A DNA stretch of 44,324 nt from Clostridia bacterium. Lineage in GTDB: Bacteria; Bacillota; Clostridia; Christensenellales; Pumilibacteraceae. The stretch covers positions 1-44,324 of the forward strand of contig JAAWAB010000018.1 in assembly GCA_022791915.1 (NCBI GenBank), given 5' to 3'. Each line of letters opens with the position of its first letter. Positions within the stretch are counted from its first letter, which is position 1. Of this stretch, positions 14,910-23,293 are shown piece by piece. Both the position numbers and the translations under genes were made by a program. A model generated the notes under the pieces. It did no database searches, had not been told where the DNA came from, and saw nothing but the letters and a program-made list of their open reading frames with translations.

Positions 14910-17621
14910 ATGGGACTGATTAGTTTTATTACGGGTAGCGATAACCGTAAACATCTCAAAAAGTTGGAAACGATTGCGCTGAAAGTAGACGAATACGAGG
15001 AAGCGTATCGCAATCTTTCGGACGACGAACTCAAAGGCAAAACGGAAGAATTTCGCAAGCGTCTGAAAGAGAACTACGAAACGCTCGACGACCTGTTGCC
15101 CGAAGCGTTTGCCACCGTGCGCGAGGCAAGCGCCCGCGTGCTGGGCATGCGGCACTTCCACGTGCAGATTTTGGGCGGTATCACCTTGCACCAGGGTCGT
15201 ATTGCCGAAATGCGTACGGGCGAAGGCAAAACGCTTGTTTCTACGTTGCCCGCCTACTTAAACGCGCTCACGGGCGAAGGTGTGCACATTGTTACCGTTA
15301 ACGATTATCTTGCCAAGCGTGACGCCGAGTGGATGGGAAAAGTACACCGCTTTTTGGGTCTTACGGTAGGCGTCGCCGTGTCGGGCATGACGCCCGAAGC
15401 CAAGCGCGCCGCTTATAATTGCGACATCACCTACGCCACCAACAATGAACTCGGATTCGATTACCTGCGCGATAACATGGTAATCTACAAAGAAGAAATG
15501 GTGCAGCGTAAATTGTGTTACGCCATTATCGACGAAGTGGACTCCATTCTCATAGACGAAGCGCGTACGCCGCTTATCATTTCGGGCAGGGGCGAAAAGT
15601 CGAGCGATTTATACGTTCGTGCCAATCAGTTCGTTAAGCGTGAAATCAAAGAAGACGACTACGAATACGACGAAAAGAAAAAGGCAATCAATCTCACCGA
15701 ATCGGGCACCAATAAAGCCGAACTCTTTTTCGGTATCGACAATCTTACCGACCTCGAAAACAGCGACATCGCGCACCATGTGAACAACGCGTTGCGCGCA
15801 CATAAAATCATGAAGCGCGACCAAGACTACATTGTGTCGGACGGCGAAGTGGTCATTGTAGACGAGTTCACGGGGCGACTGATGGTGGGGCGTCGGTATT
15901 CGGACGGCTTGCACCAGGCAATCGAAGCCAAAGAAAACGTTACCATTCGCAACGAGAACAAAACGCTCGCCACCATAACGTTTCAGAACTACTTCCGCTT
16001 ATACGATAAGTTGGGCGGCATGACGGGTACCGCCAAAACCGAAGAAGCGGAGTTCAAAGGTATTTACGGGTTAGACGTTGTGGAGATTCCCACCAACGTG
16101 CCCAGCCAACGCGTAGACGAAAACGATGTAATCTACACTACGGTAAACGGCAAACTGCGCGCCGTTATCGAAGATATCAAAGAATGTACCGAGCGCGGAC
16201 AGCCCGTTCTGGTGGGTACCACCAACGTGGAAAAGAGCGAAGAACTTTCCCGCCTTCTCACGGGCAGACGAATCGGGCATAATGTGCTCAACGCCAAGAA
16301 CCACGAAAAAGAAGCGGAAATCATCGCGCAGGCGGGCAGAGTGGGCGCCGTTACAATCGCCACCAACATGGCAGGTCGCGGTACCGATATTCTGCTCGGC
16401 GGCAATCCCGAATATCTTGCCAAAAAGCGCATGCGCGATTTGGGGGTAGACGAAAAACTCATTTCGGCGTCTACCGCGTATTTCACCACTGCCGACCCCG
16501 ATATTCTGGCGGCGCGGGAGCAATACAAAAAGTTCTACAACGAATACAAAACGGAAGCGGACGGCGAGAAAGAAAAAGTGATTGCCGTGGGCGGCTTGCG
16601 CATTATCGGCACCGAGCGGCACGAGTCGCGGCGTATCGATAACCAGTTGCGCGGTCGTGCGGGTCGTCAGGGCGACATCGGTTCGAGTATTTTCTATCTT
16701 TCCATGGAAGACGACGTTTTGCGTCTGTTCGGCGGCGACAGAATGAAACGCATTGCCGAAATGTTCAAAGCGGACGAAGATACGCCTTTTTCCATGAAAA
16801 TGCTCACCAAGCAGATAGCCAACGCGCAGAAAAACATCGAAGGACGCAACTACTCCATTCGTAAGCAGGTGCTCGAATACGATAACGTAATGAACACCCA
16901 GCGTACCATTATTTATAAGGAACGCAACAAGGTGTTGCAGGGAGAGAGCGTGCACGCGCAAATAGACGGCATGATGCACGAACAAATCGGAAAAGTGGTA
17001 GACACCTACACCGACCCCAAAACCGACTGGAACGAATGGGATTACGAGAATCTCAATAAAGAAATCGAGCGTAAACTCATTCCGGGCGATACTACCTTCC
17101 TTACGCCCGAGCGCATGGAAAACTGGGTGCTCGACGAAATCAAAGAGCAGATATACACTGCCATGCAAACGTATTACGTGCAAAAAGTCGACAACGCCAA
17201 AGAACTGGGCGTAGACTTCGAAGAAATCGAGCGCGTGATTTTGCTCAAAGTGGTAGATAAGCAGTGGATGGACCACATCGACGCCATGGACGCTTTGCGC
17301 AGGGGAATCGGGCTGAAAGCATACGGACAGCAAGACCCCGTTATTGCGTATAAGCAGGAAGGGTTCGCCATGTTCGACGATATGATTGACCGCATACAGG
17401 AAGAAACGGTAGCGCTCTTAATGCGCGTGAACGTGGAACGCGCACCCAAACGCGAAGGGCAGAATCTCGATTTGGTGGTGTCGAGCGGCGGCAGTAAACA
17501 GGCAAAAGCGCCCAAAGTAAACACGAACGACAACAAGAATGTGGGGCGGAACGACGCTTGTCCGTGCGGCAGCGGCAAAAAATACAAGAACTGCTGTTGG
17601 GAAAAAGACCACAAGAATTAA
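14910..17621 (+). CDS. secA: Protein translocase motor SecA
   Basis: A 903-residue cytoplasmic/peripheral ATPase that drives preproteins through SecYEG. Walker A MRTGEGKT is near residue 100, the DEAD-box-like IDEVDSILIDEARTPL near 205-220, and helicase motif segments GTDILLGGNPEYL and RGRAGRQGDIGSS in nucleotide-binding domain 2. The C terminus ends with RNDACPCGSGKKYKNCC, the zinc-binding SEC-C motif used for SecB or ribosome contact. Length is normal. The ATG follows AAAGGAAT. This is the only Sec component in the window and the likely exporter of the giant surface protein. A terminator follows. Confidence 0.98.
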   Translation: MGLISFITGSDNRKHLKKLETIALKVDEYEEAYRNLSDDELKGKTEEFRKRLKENYETLDDLLPEAFATVREASARVLGMRHFHVQILGGITLHQGRIAEMRTGEGKTLVSTLPAYLNALTGEGVHIVTVNDYLAKRDAEWMGKVHRFLGLTVGVAVSGMTPEAKRAAYNCDITYATNNELGFDYLRDNMVIYKEEMVQRKLCYAIIDEVDSILIDEARTPLIISGRGEKSSDLYVRANQFVKREIKEDDYEYDEKKKAINLTESGTNKAELFFGIDNLTDLENSDIAHHVNNALRAHKIMKRDQDYIVSDGEVVIVDEFTGRLMVGRRYSDGLHQAIEAKENVTIRNENKTLATITFQNYFRLYDKLGGMTGTAKTEEAEFKGIYGLDVVEIPTNVPSQRVDENDVIYTTVNGKLRAVIEDIKECTERGQPVLVGTTNVEKSEELSRLLTGRRIGHNVLNAKNHEKEAEIIAQAGRVGAVTIATNMAGRGTDILLGGNPEYLAKKRMRDLGVDEKLISASTAYFTTADPDILAAREQYKKFYNEYKTEADGEKEKVIAVGGLRIIGTERHESRRIDNQLRGRAGRQGDIGSSIFYLSMEDDVLRLFGGDRMKRIAEMFKADEDTPFSMKMLTKQIANAQKNIEGRNYSIRKQVLEYDNVMNTQRTIIYKERNKVLQGESVHAQIDGMMHEQIGKVVDTYTDPKTDWNEWDYENLNKEIERKLIPGDTTFLTPERMENWVLDEIKEQIYTAMQTYYVQKVDNAKELGVDFEEIERVILLKVVDKQWMDHIDAMDALRRGIGLKAYGQQDPVIAYKQEGFAMFDDMIDRIQEETVALLMRVNVERAPKREGQNLDLVVSSGGSKQAKAPKVNTNDNKNVGRNDACPCGSGKKYKNCCWEKDHKN

Positions 17622-17627
17622 GTAAAA

Positions 17628-17687
17628 AAATAAAGCGGAAAGGCGGAGCGGTGCAAAGTGCGATTTGCGGCGTTCCGTTTTTTTATT
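17628..17687 (+). terminator. Terminator after secA
   Basis: GCGGAA (17635-17640) and TTCCG (17673-17677) form the base of a long GC-rich stem-loop, flanked by an A run upstream and followed by a run of seven T. It lies directly downstream of the secA stop. Confidence 0.7.
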
Positions 17688-17709
17688 CGCACGAATGTAA
17701 GAAAGAATA

Positions 17710-17739
17710 TTGACGAATTATGCGAATGTGTAGTATAAT
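17710..17739 (+). promoter_or_regulatory. SigA promoter of the 17775 gene
   Basis: TTGACG (17710-17715), 18-base spacer, TATAAT (17734-17739). It is a near-consensus promoter, 22 bases ahead of the ribosome binding site AAGGAG (17761-17766). Confidence 0.85.
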
Positions 17740-17774
17740 GATAGTAATTAAACCGCAAGCAAGGAGAAAAACAG

Positions 17775-18188
17775 ATGAGAATGTACGATGAAAACTATTC
17801 GCTCGACGACGGCGACGACGAATTTGCGGGCTACACCGTGGTAGACGAAAACAGCATATATAAAAAATTCGCGGCCGAAGAAGAAGAGCAGGAAACGATT
17901 GCCACGCCCATTCCCCAAAACGAGCAAACCGTTTTGTTGAACGAGCCGCATACGGGCGGATTGAAAGACGGCGTGCCGCTGGAAATGAAATTTACCGAAG
18001 ACAACTGTATTCTGTCGTTCAACGGAAAACAGATAGGAGTTTTTCGCCCCGCCTACATCAAAAAACTCAAAATCGAGCGGGAAGGGCAAAAAATCAGCGC
18101 TTTTTACAAAGCCGTCGAGCCGCCCATGGTACGGATAGTATTCGGCGAAGGCACGGTAATCCCCGAATGGGAAAATCGGGACAGATGA
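17775..18188 (+). CDS. Small acidic protein of unknown function
   Basis: A 137-residue protein not recognised. The first 55 residues are very acidic and look disordered (MRMYDENYSLDDGDDEFAGY, then EEEEQ). The rest (about 65-130) reads as a compact beta-rich domain, with MKFTEDNCILSFNGKQIGVF and ISAFYKAVEPPMVRIVFGEG. No signal peptide or membrane helix. The ATG has AAGGAG eight bases upstream. It is monocistronic, between its own strong promoter and terminator, which argues that it is a real and well-expressed gene. The only GGCC tetranucleotide I found in the window (17873-17876) lies in it. Confidence 0.75.
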   Translation: MRMYDENYSLDDGDDEFAGYTVVDENSIYKKFAAEEEEQETIATPIPQNEQTVLLNEPHTGGLKDGVPLEMKFTEDNCILSFNGKQIGVFRPAYIKKLKIEREGQKISAFYKAVEPPMVRIVFGEGTVIPEWENRDR

Positions 18189-18202
18189 AGAAAAAAGAAG
18201 AA

Positions 18203-18237
18203 AGAAAACGGAATCGGGCGGAAGATTCCGTTTTTTT
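18203..18237 (+). terminator. Terminator of the 17775 gene
   Basis: CGGAATC (18209-18215) pairs with GATTCCG (18224-18230) around an eight-base loop, followed by seven T (18231-18237). Confidence 0.88.
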
Positions 18238-18281
18238 GTTGCGTAATAGCGCAAAGAAACGGGTTTGCGGCGGCGTTTTGG

Positions 18282-18310
18282 TTGTAATATAACAAAAAAT
18301 ATGCTATACT
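18282..18310 (+). promoter_or_regulatory. SigA promoter of the SNF2 helicase gene
   Basis: TTGTAA (18282-18287), 17-base spacer, TATACT (18305-18310) preceded by TGC. The boxes and spacing are the same as in the ecfA1 promoter, but here a ribosome binding site GGAGG (18321-18325) follows. Confidence 0.8.
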
Positions 18311-18336
18311 GAAAATTCACGGAGGTGGTACCGAAA

Positions 18337-21300
18337 ATGCCGGATTGGGATTCTTTATACGGAGAAGCGGGCGCAAAGGCGATTGCGGGCGGAAAAAAAC
18401 GTTTTTACGATAACCGCGTCAAGCAAATGGAAACGGCGCGCGAAAACGGAAAGTTCGCGGTTCGCGCGGTGGTGCGGGGCGACCGCGACTATGCCACCGC
18501 CGTTCTGTTTGACGAGCAAGGCGGCTTATATGATTACAGTTGCGATTGCACCGCCGACCTTACGGCGGAAGGACCATGCCGCCATATCGTGGCAACGGCG
18601 CTCGCGTATGAAAACAAGTATCCGCAGGAACCCGTTCGCAACGAAAAAGTTTCGGCGCGCAGCGATACGAGCGTGCGTACGCTCATCGATACGTACGGTC
18701 GCCTTCGTAAAGGCAGACACTTGGCAAAAGAAGGGGGCGGCGTGCGACTTGTTCCCGTTATGGAAATAGGTGCCGATTCGCGTTTGCAGTTGCGGTTTAC
18801 AATCGGCTTGCGCAAGCAATACACGGTAAAGGATGTTGCCGATTTCGTTTCGTGTTGCAATACGGGCGCGGAAAAGCGGTACGGTGTGGAGCTTACTCTT
18901 ACGCACGTGCCCGAAGCGTTTGACCCCGCAAGTGCGGCGCTTGTTGCATTTGTTTGCGGCGCGTATCGCGAGAAAACCGAATTTTTGGCGGACGCCGGTG
19001 CGGTAAATCCCGATTTCCGTGACCGTTTGCGTTTGTCGGCGGGCGGCGTAGACGAATTTATGGCATTATATACGGGGCAACCCGTGGCATGCGACGACCC
19101 CGAAGTAAAGGGCGGCATGCGTCTGATAGACGAAAAAACGAACGCGGCGAACACGGGGTTCAAACTCACCCGCGTATCGGGCGGATATCTTCTCGAATGC
19201 GGCATGGCGGCGTGTAAGGTGCTGTCCGGCAAGAAATATCGGTATCTGGTAACGGACAGTCACGTCTATCCCGTTACCGAGGCGTACTACACAGCGATTG
19301 TGCCCGTTCTCCGCGCGGTGCAAGCGCGGGGGCGGCTGTTTGTCGCGCAGTCCGATATGTCGCAGTTTTACAACAGCGTTTTGTGCCGTGTGGCGGCGTT
19401 TGCCGAAATCGCCGCGCCCGATATCGATTTGTCGGTGTTCGAGGCGGCGCCGCTCGAACTGAAAGTGTATTTCGATTCGGCGGCAGACGGCGCGGTGCAA
19501 GCGCGGGTGCATGCCGGTTACGACGGCGAAACGGAAATCGACTTGTTCGACGATTCGGCTTCCTATCCGTTTGTGCGCGACTACGAGAGCGAGAGCGCGT
19601 TTTTGCGCGCGGCGGAAAAATATTTTCCCGATTTCCCGTTGCTCCGCGTGTACGACGAAAACGATATATATATTTTGGTACGCGAAGGGTTTCGCGAACT
19701 CATGCGGTACGCCGACGTCTATCTTTCGGACGCACTTCGCAAAATGAAGGTGCGCAAGCCGCCGCGTATTAAAGTAGGCGTGCGACTCAAAAGCGATTTG
19801 CTGGATATGGAACTGTCTGCCGAAGAATATACGGGCGAACAACTGCAAGAAATTTTAGACGCCTACAAAAACAAACAAAGTTACGTGCGGCTCACCGACG
19901 GGTCGTTTGTCGATTTGCTTGACCCGTCCGTTGCGGTGCTCGGGGAACTGACCGACGCGGCAACACGTTCGGGCGACAGACTGACTCTGCCCGTGTGGTA
20001 TGCCCCGTATGTAGACGCCGAACTCAAAAGCGGATATTTCGAACTGAATCGCAGCGACGACTTCAAACGCCTTGTCAAAGACCTTGCGGGGGCGGAAGAA
20101 AGTCTTGCCGAAGTGCCGCCTTCGCTCAAATCGGTTTTGCGCAACTATCAGAAGGCGGGGTATCGCTGGCTCAAAACGCTTACCCGCCTGGGGTTGGGCG
20201 GCGTGCTTGCCGACGATATGGGACTGGGAAAATCGTTGCAGGTTATAGCTCTTTTGCTCGGCGAGCGCGAAGGCACGAGTATTATCGTGTGCCCCACCAC
20301 GTTGGTGCTCAACTGGGTGAACGAATTCGCCAAATTCGCGCCCGAACTCAAAGTGCTTGCCGTATCGGGCAACGGGGAAGAACGGAAAGAACTGGTTCGG
20401 TCGTTTTCCGATTACGATGTCATTGTTACCAGCTACGAACTGTTGCGCAGAGATGCGGCGCAGTATGCCGATTTTTCGTTTGCGTTCGCCGTTATCGACG
20501 AAGCGCAATACATCAAGAATCCCGAAACAAAGAACGCGCAGGCGGTCAAAAAACTGGTTGCCCGCCACCGTTTCGCGCTTACGGGCACGCCCGTAGAAAA
20601 CAGTCTTGCCGAATTATGGAGTATTTTCGATTTTCTCATGCCCGGCTATCTGTTTTCCTATCCGCGTTTCCGCGACACAATCGAAGCGGAAATCGTGCGC
20701 GGCTCGGATATCGCCGCCCAACGCCTGTCCGCTCTCATCAAACCGTTTATTCTGCGTCGGTTAAAGGCGGGCGTGCTCAAAGAACTGCCGCCCAAAACGG
20801 AGAGCGACGTAATCTGTCCGCTCGAAGGAAACCAGCGCGACGTTTATATCGCCAATCTCGGCTCGGTGCGCGACAGCGTGACGGCGGCGGGCGAACACGT
20901 GAACAAGGTGGTTGTGTTGAGCATGCTCACCAAGTTGCGGCAAATCTGTTGCGAGCCCAAACTCGTTTATCCCGAGTACACGGGCAATTCCGCCAAGTCG
21001 GACGCCTGTCTCGACCTTGTGCGCACGGCGGTGCAGTCGGGGCATAAGGTGCTGTTATTCAGCCAGTTCACGTCTATGCTCGAATTGTTGCGCGTGCGAC
21101 TGTCCGAAGAAGGAATCACGCATTTTCTGCTTAAAGGCGACACGCCCAAGGTGGAAAGAATCAAACTGGTATCGCGCTTTAATACCGACAAAACGGACGT
21201 TTTTCTCATCTCGCTCAAAGCGGGCGGCACGGGACTCAATCTTACGGGCGCCGACGTGGTGATTCATTACGACCCGTGGTGGAACGAGTCGGTCATGCAC

Positions 21301-21495
21301 CAGGCAACCGACCGCGCCTACCGCATCGGGCAGGATAAACCCGTGCAGGTATACAAACTTTTGTTGCAAAACAGCATAGAAGAACGTATTGTGCGCTTAC
21401 AGGAAAAAAAGAACGCGCTTTCGGATATCGTGATGAACGCCGCGTCGGGCGCCGCCAATCTCAAATACGAAGATATTCTCGCGCTTTTGCAATAG
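18337..21495 (+). CDS. SWIM zinc finger SNF2-family DNA helicase/translocase
   Basis: A 1052-residue protein. Near residues 66-85 is a SWIM-type CxCx(n)CxH finger (CDCTADLTAEGPCRH). A long middle region (about 110-580) resembles the SNF2-associated region of bacterial members. The Swi2/Snf2 ATPase follows: ADDMGLGKS (motif I, near 625), VIDEAQYIKN (motif II, near 720), LTGTPVENSLAELWSIFDFL (III), VLLFSQFTSMLELL (IV), SLKAGGTGLNL (V) and QATDRAYRIGQ (VI, near 990). Such proteins translocate on DNA; some are linked to repair or defence, but no defence partner genes are adjacent. The ATG at 18337 is preferred over a GTG at 18325, which lies inside the ribosome binding site. Confidence 0.93.
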   Translation: MPDWDSLYGEAGAKAIAGGKKRFYDNRVKQMETARENGKFAVRAVVRGDRDYATAVLFDEQGGLYDYSCDCTADLTAEGPCRHIVATALAYENKYPQEPVRNEKVSARSDTSVRTLIDTYGRLRKGRHLAKEGGGVRLVPVMEIGADSRLQLRFTIGLRKQYTVKDVADFVSCCNTGAEKRYGVELTLTHVPEAFDPASAALVAFVCGAYREKTEFLADAGAVNPDFRDRLRLSAGGVDEFMALYTGQPVACDDPEVKGGMRLIDEKTNAANTGFKLTRVSGGYLLECGMAACKVLSGKKYRYLVTDSHVYPVTEAYYTAIVPVLRAVQARGRLFVAQSDMSQFYNSVLCRVAAFAEIAAPDIDLSVFEAAPLELKVYFDSAADGAVQARVHAGYDGETEIDLFDDSASYPFVRDYESESAFLRAAEKYFPDFPLLRVYDENDIYILVREGFRELMRYADVYLSDALRKMKVRKPPRIKVGVRLKSDLLDMELSAEEYTGEQLQEILDAYKNKQSYVRLTDGSFVDLLDPSVAVLGELTDAATRSGDRLTLPVWYAPYVDAELKSGYFELNRSDDFKRLVKDLAGAEESLAEVPPSLKSVLRNYQKAGYRWLKTLTRLGLGGVLADDMGLGKSLQVIALLLGEREGTSIIVCPTTLVLNWVNEFAKFAPELKVLAVSGNGEERKELVRSFSDYDVIVTSYELLRRDAAQYADFSFAFAVIDEAQYIKNPETKNAQAVKKLVARHRFALTGTPVENSLAELWSIFDFLMPGYLFSYPRFRDTIEAEIVRGSDIAAQRLSALIKPFILRRLKAGVLKELPPKTESDVICPLEGNQRDVYIANLGSVRDSVTAAGEHVNKVVVLSMLTKLRQICCEPKLVYPEYTGNSAKSDACLDLVRTAVQSGHKVLLFSQFTSMLELLRVRLSEEGITHFLLKGDTPKVERIKLVSRFNTDKTDVFLISLKAGGTGLNLTGADVVIHYDPWWNESVMHQATDRAYRIGQDKPVQVYKLLLQNSIEERIVRLQEKKNALSDIVMNAASGAANLKYEDILALLQ

Positions 21496-21511
21496 TATAT
21501 ATATTCTGCGG

Positions 21512-21541
21512 GCATATGATTGCGTATGCCGGCGCATACTA
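21512..21541 (+). promoter_or_regulatory. Putative SigG (forespore) promoter
   Basis: GCATA (21512-21516), 18-base spacer, CATACTA (21535-21541). This fits the known SigG pattern (GHATR, 17-18 bases, CATNHTA) at every position of both boxes. Transcription would start near 21548, immediately ahead of GGAGG (21549-21553). An inverted repeat GTATGC/GCATAC (arms separated by CGGC) overlaps the -10 box and could be an operator. SigF has partly overlapping specificity. Confidence 0.6.
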
Positions 21542-21561
21542 TGTCCATGGAGGAAACAACC

Positions 21562-21840
21562 GTGGATAAACATGAAAACAAGAAAAACGCACTGCATACC
21601 GACGAAGAAATGCTCAAAAAGATTCTGATACGCGAATGCGGCGACTGCGATACAGACGAATTTGCCGCCGACCAAGTGGAATTGGGGAGCGACCGCTATT
21701 TTCCCGTTCCGTCCGACGCGGAAGAACAAAACGAAGAGTTTGCCCAAGACGAGGAAATCGGGGAACCCGACTATTTTTCCACTTGCGATTTTACCATGAT
21801 TGGCGACGAAGACGGTTTAATCGATTATCAGGGGAGCTGA
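21562..21840 (+). CDS. Small acidic protein, candidate forespore gene
   Basis: A 92-residue protein not recognised. After a short basic start (DKHENKKN) it is strongly acidic, with four Cys (RECGDCD near residue 26-32 and STCDF near 75). No membrane segment; it does not look like an alpha/beta or gamma-type small acid-soluble spore protein. The GTG at 21562 has GGAGG (21549-21553) eight bases upstream; in-frame ATG codons further upstream fall in the promoter or ribosome binding site. A SigG-like promoter precedes it, so it may be made in the developing spore. It lies between the SNF2 helicase and YidD genes; yidD has its own SigA promoter. Confidence 0.65.
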   Translation: MDKHENKKNALHTDEEMLKKILIRECGDCDTDEFAADQVELGSDRYFPVPSDAEEQNEEFAQDEEIGEPDYFSTCDFTMIGDEDGLIDYQGS

Positions 21841-21853
21841 CAACAAAGGTTTC

Positions 21854-21883
21854 TTGACAGCGCGGACGGAAAAATGCTATACT
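21854..21883 (+). promoter_or_regulatory. SigA promoter of the YidD gene
   Basis: TTGACA (21854-21859), 18-base spacer, TATACT (21878-21883) preceded by TGC. AAGGAG at 21896-21901 follows. Confidence 0.88.
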
Positions 21884-21910
21884 GTTTCCGATAACAAGGA
21901 GAGAGTACAC

Positions 21911-22426
21911 GTGTCCGACCGAACGAAGAATCGCAAGCAAAACATATCCGCTTCGGAACAAAATCCCGAAGCGGATTTTGCGCATGCGCCCCCTTGCGAT
22001 TTGGCGGCTTTAACCGAAAAGGTGCGCGCCGACCGATTGCGGCGGGAAAATCTGGTGCGCCCGCATATAAGCGTGGGGCGCGCGGTATGTAACGTCGTGT
22101 TTCCGTTGCTTGTCGCATCGGGCGTTTTCTGTTTACTGTACTTTTTGTTGCCCGCGCACCGTTTGGCAGTCGCTCTTTGCGTGTCGCTCGGTTTGCTCGG
22201 GGTGTACATAGTCGTGCGTTTCCGCGCCCTTCTTATCTGGTGCATACGCGTCTATCAGGCAACGGCGCCCGAAGAAGTGCGTTTGCGTTGCGTGTTCACG
22301 CCGTCGTGTTCCGAGTATGCCGTTCTGGCTCTGCAAAAATACGGCGTGTTGCGCGGCGTGCCCAAAATTATCGGGCGACTTCGCAGGTGTCATCCGCCCA
22401 ACGGCGGAAAAGACGATTTGCCGTAA
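21911..22426 (+). CDS. yidD: Membrane protein insertion efficiency factor YidD-like, with N-terminal membrane region
   Basis: A 171-residue protein. The C-terminal 65 residues are a YidD domain: IRVYQATAPEE, RCVFTPSCSEYAVLALQKYG, then RLRRCHPP; the Cys-Ser-Glu-Tyr and RCHP signatures are diagnostic. YidD assists YidC/Sec insertion of membrane proteins at the inner membrane. Unlike the usual 70-90 residue protein, this one has an N-terminal extension with a polar head (about 1-50) and two hydrophobic segments (about 57-78 and 83-105). Start is GTG at 21911 with AAGGAG nine bases upstream; an in-frame TTG at 21854 is the -35 box itself. It is not next to rpmH/rnpA/yidC as is common. Confidence 0.88.
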   Translation: MSDRTKNRKQNISASEQNPEADFAHAPPCDLAALTEKVRADRLRRENLVRPHISVGRAVCNVVFPLLVASGVFCLLYFLLPAHRLAVALCVSLGLLGVYIVVRFRALLIWCIRVYQATAPEEVRLRCVFTPSCSEYAVLALQKYGVLRGVPKIIGRLRRCHPPNGGKDDLP

Positions 22427-22497
22427 AAAAATATTTTCGGGCGGCGGCAAACAAGCGTATTTCTTGTTTCGGAATATAGGCAATCGGATAAAAATAC

Positions 22498-22526
22498 TTG
22501 CACTGCGGCGGCGAAAATGGTATAAT
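22498..22526 (+). promoter_or_regulatory. SigA promoter of the NifU-like/GGGtGRT operon
   Basis: TTGCAC (22498-22503), 17-base spacer, TATAAT (22521-22526) preceded by TGG as an extended -10. Confidence 0.8.
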
Positions 22527-22587
22527 AAGTGGCGAACGGTAAAATTGCCGTGGCAAATGCAGTAAAAATTTTTCGGAGGTAAAGAAC

Positions 22588-23280
22588 GTGCATTTTTCAA
22601 AAGACGTAGAAAGAATGATTTGCGTCAAAAAAGGTCCGCACCACGGTCCCGCCCCCATTCCCGAAGAAGGGAAATGGATTCAGGCAAAAGAGGTCAAAGA
22701 CATCAGCGGACTCACTCACGGTGTGGGTTGGTGCGCACCCCAGCAGGGCGCTTGCAAGCTCACGCTGAACGTTAAAGAAGGTATTATCCGCGAAGCGCTT
22801 GTGGAAACGCTCGGGTGCTCGGGCATGACGCACTCTGCCGCCATGGCGGGAGAAATTCTGCCCGGCAAGACGCTTTTGGAAGCGCTCAACACCGACCTTG
22901 TGTGCGACGCAATCAACACCGCCATGCGCGAGTTGTTTTTGCAAATTGTATACGGCAGAACGCAGTCGGCGTTCAGTGAAGACGGTCTGGAAATCGGCGC
23001 GGGACTGGAAGACCTCGGCAAGGGCACGCGTAGCCAAATCGGCACGATTTATTCCACCGAAGCAAAGGGCGTGCGGTATCTCGAAATGGCGGAAGGGTAC
23101 ATCACCAAACTGGCGCTCGATAAAGAAGGACTTGTCATCGGCTACGAGTTTGTAAAACTGGGCGTAATGATGGAAAAGATTCGCGGCGGCATGGACGCCA
23201 ACGAAGCGCTCCGTTCTTCCACGGGCACCTACGGCAGATTCGAGGGTGCGGCGCAGTACATCGACCCGAGAAAGCAGTAA
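22588..23280 (+). CDS. NifU/IscU-like iron-sulfur scaffold homologue, GGGtGRT partner
   Basis: A 230-residue protein of the NifU_N-like group usually labelled iron-sulfur cluster assembly scaffold. Cysteines that could hold a cluster are C12, C49 (GWCAPQ), C56 (GACKL) and C77 (LGCSGMTHSAAMAGE). The middle continues with MRELFLQIVYGRTQSAF, and the C-terminal half has extra sequence (about 130-230) beyond a classical IscU. No sufS, sufB or iscS gene is nearby, so a role in general Fe-S assembly is unproven. Start is GTG at 22588 with GGAGGT (22575-22580) seven bases upstream. The GGGtGRT gene follows by 13 bases, its ribosome binding site overlapping this stop codon; the two are found together in many anaerobic bacteria. 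Confidence 0.85.
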   Translation: MHFSKDVERMICVKKGPHHGPAPIPEEGKWIQAKEVKDISGLTHGVGWCAPQQGACKLTLNVKEGIIREALVETLGCSGMTHSAAMAGEILPGKTLLEALNTDLVCDAINTAMRELFLQIVYGRTQSAFSEDGLEIGAGLEDLGKGTRSQIGTIYSTEAKGVRYLEMAEGYITKLALDKEGLVIGYEFVKLGVMMEKIRGGMDANEALRSSTGTYGRFEGAAQYIDPRKQ

Positions 23281-23293
23281 GGAGGACGAAAAA

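Noticed and set aside
18337-22426. A defence island around the SNF2 helicase
   Set aside because: The neighbours are a small acidic protein on each side and a YidD gene; no nuclease, methyltransferase or other defence partner is present.
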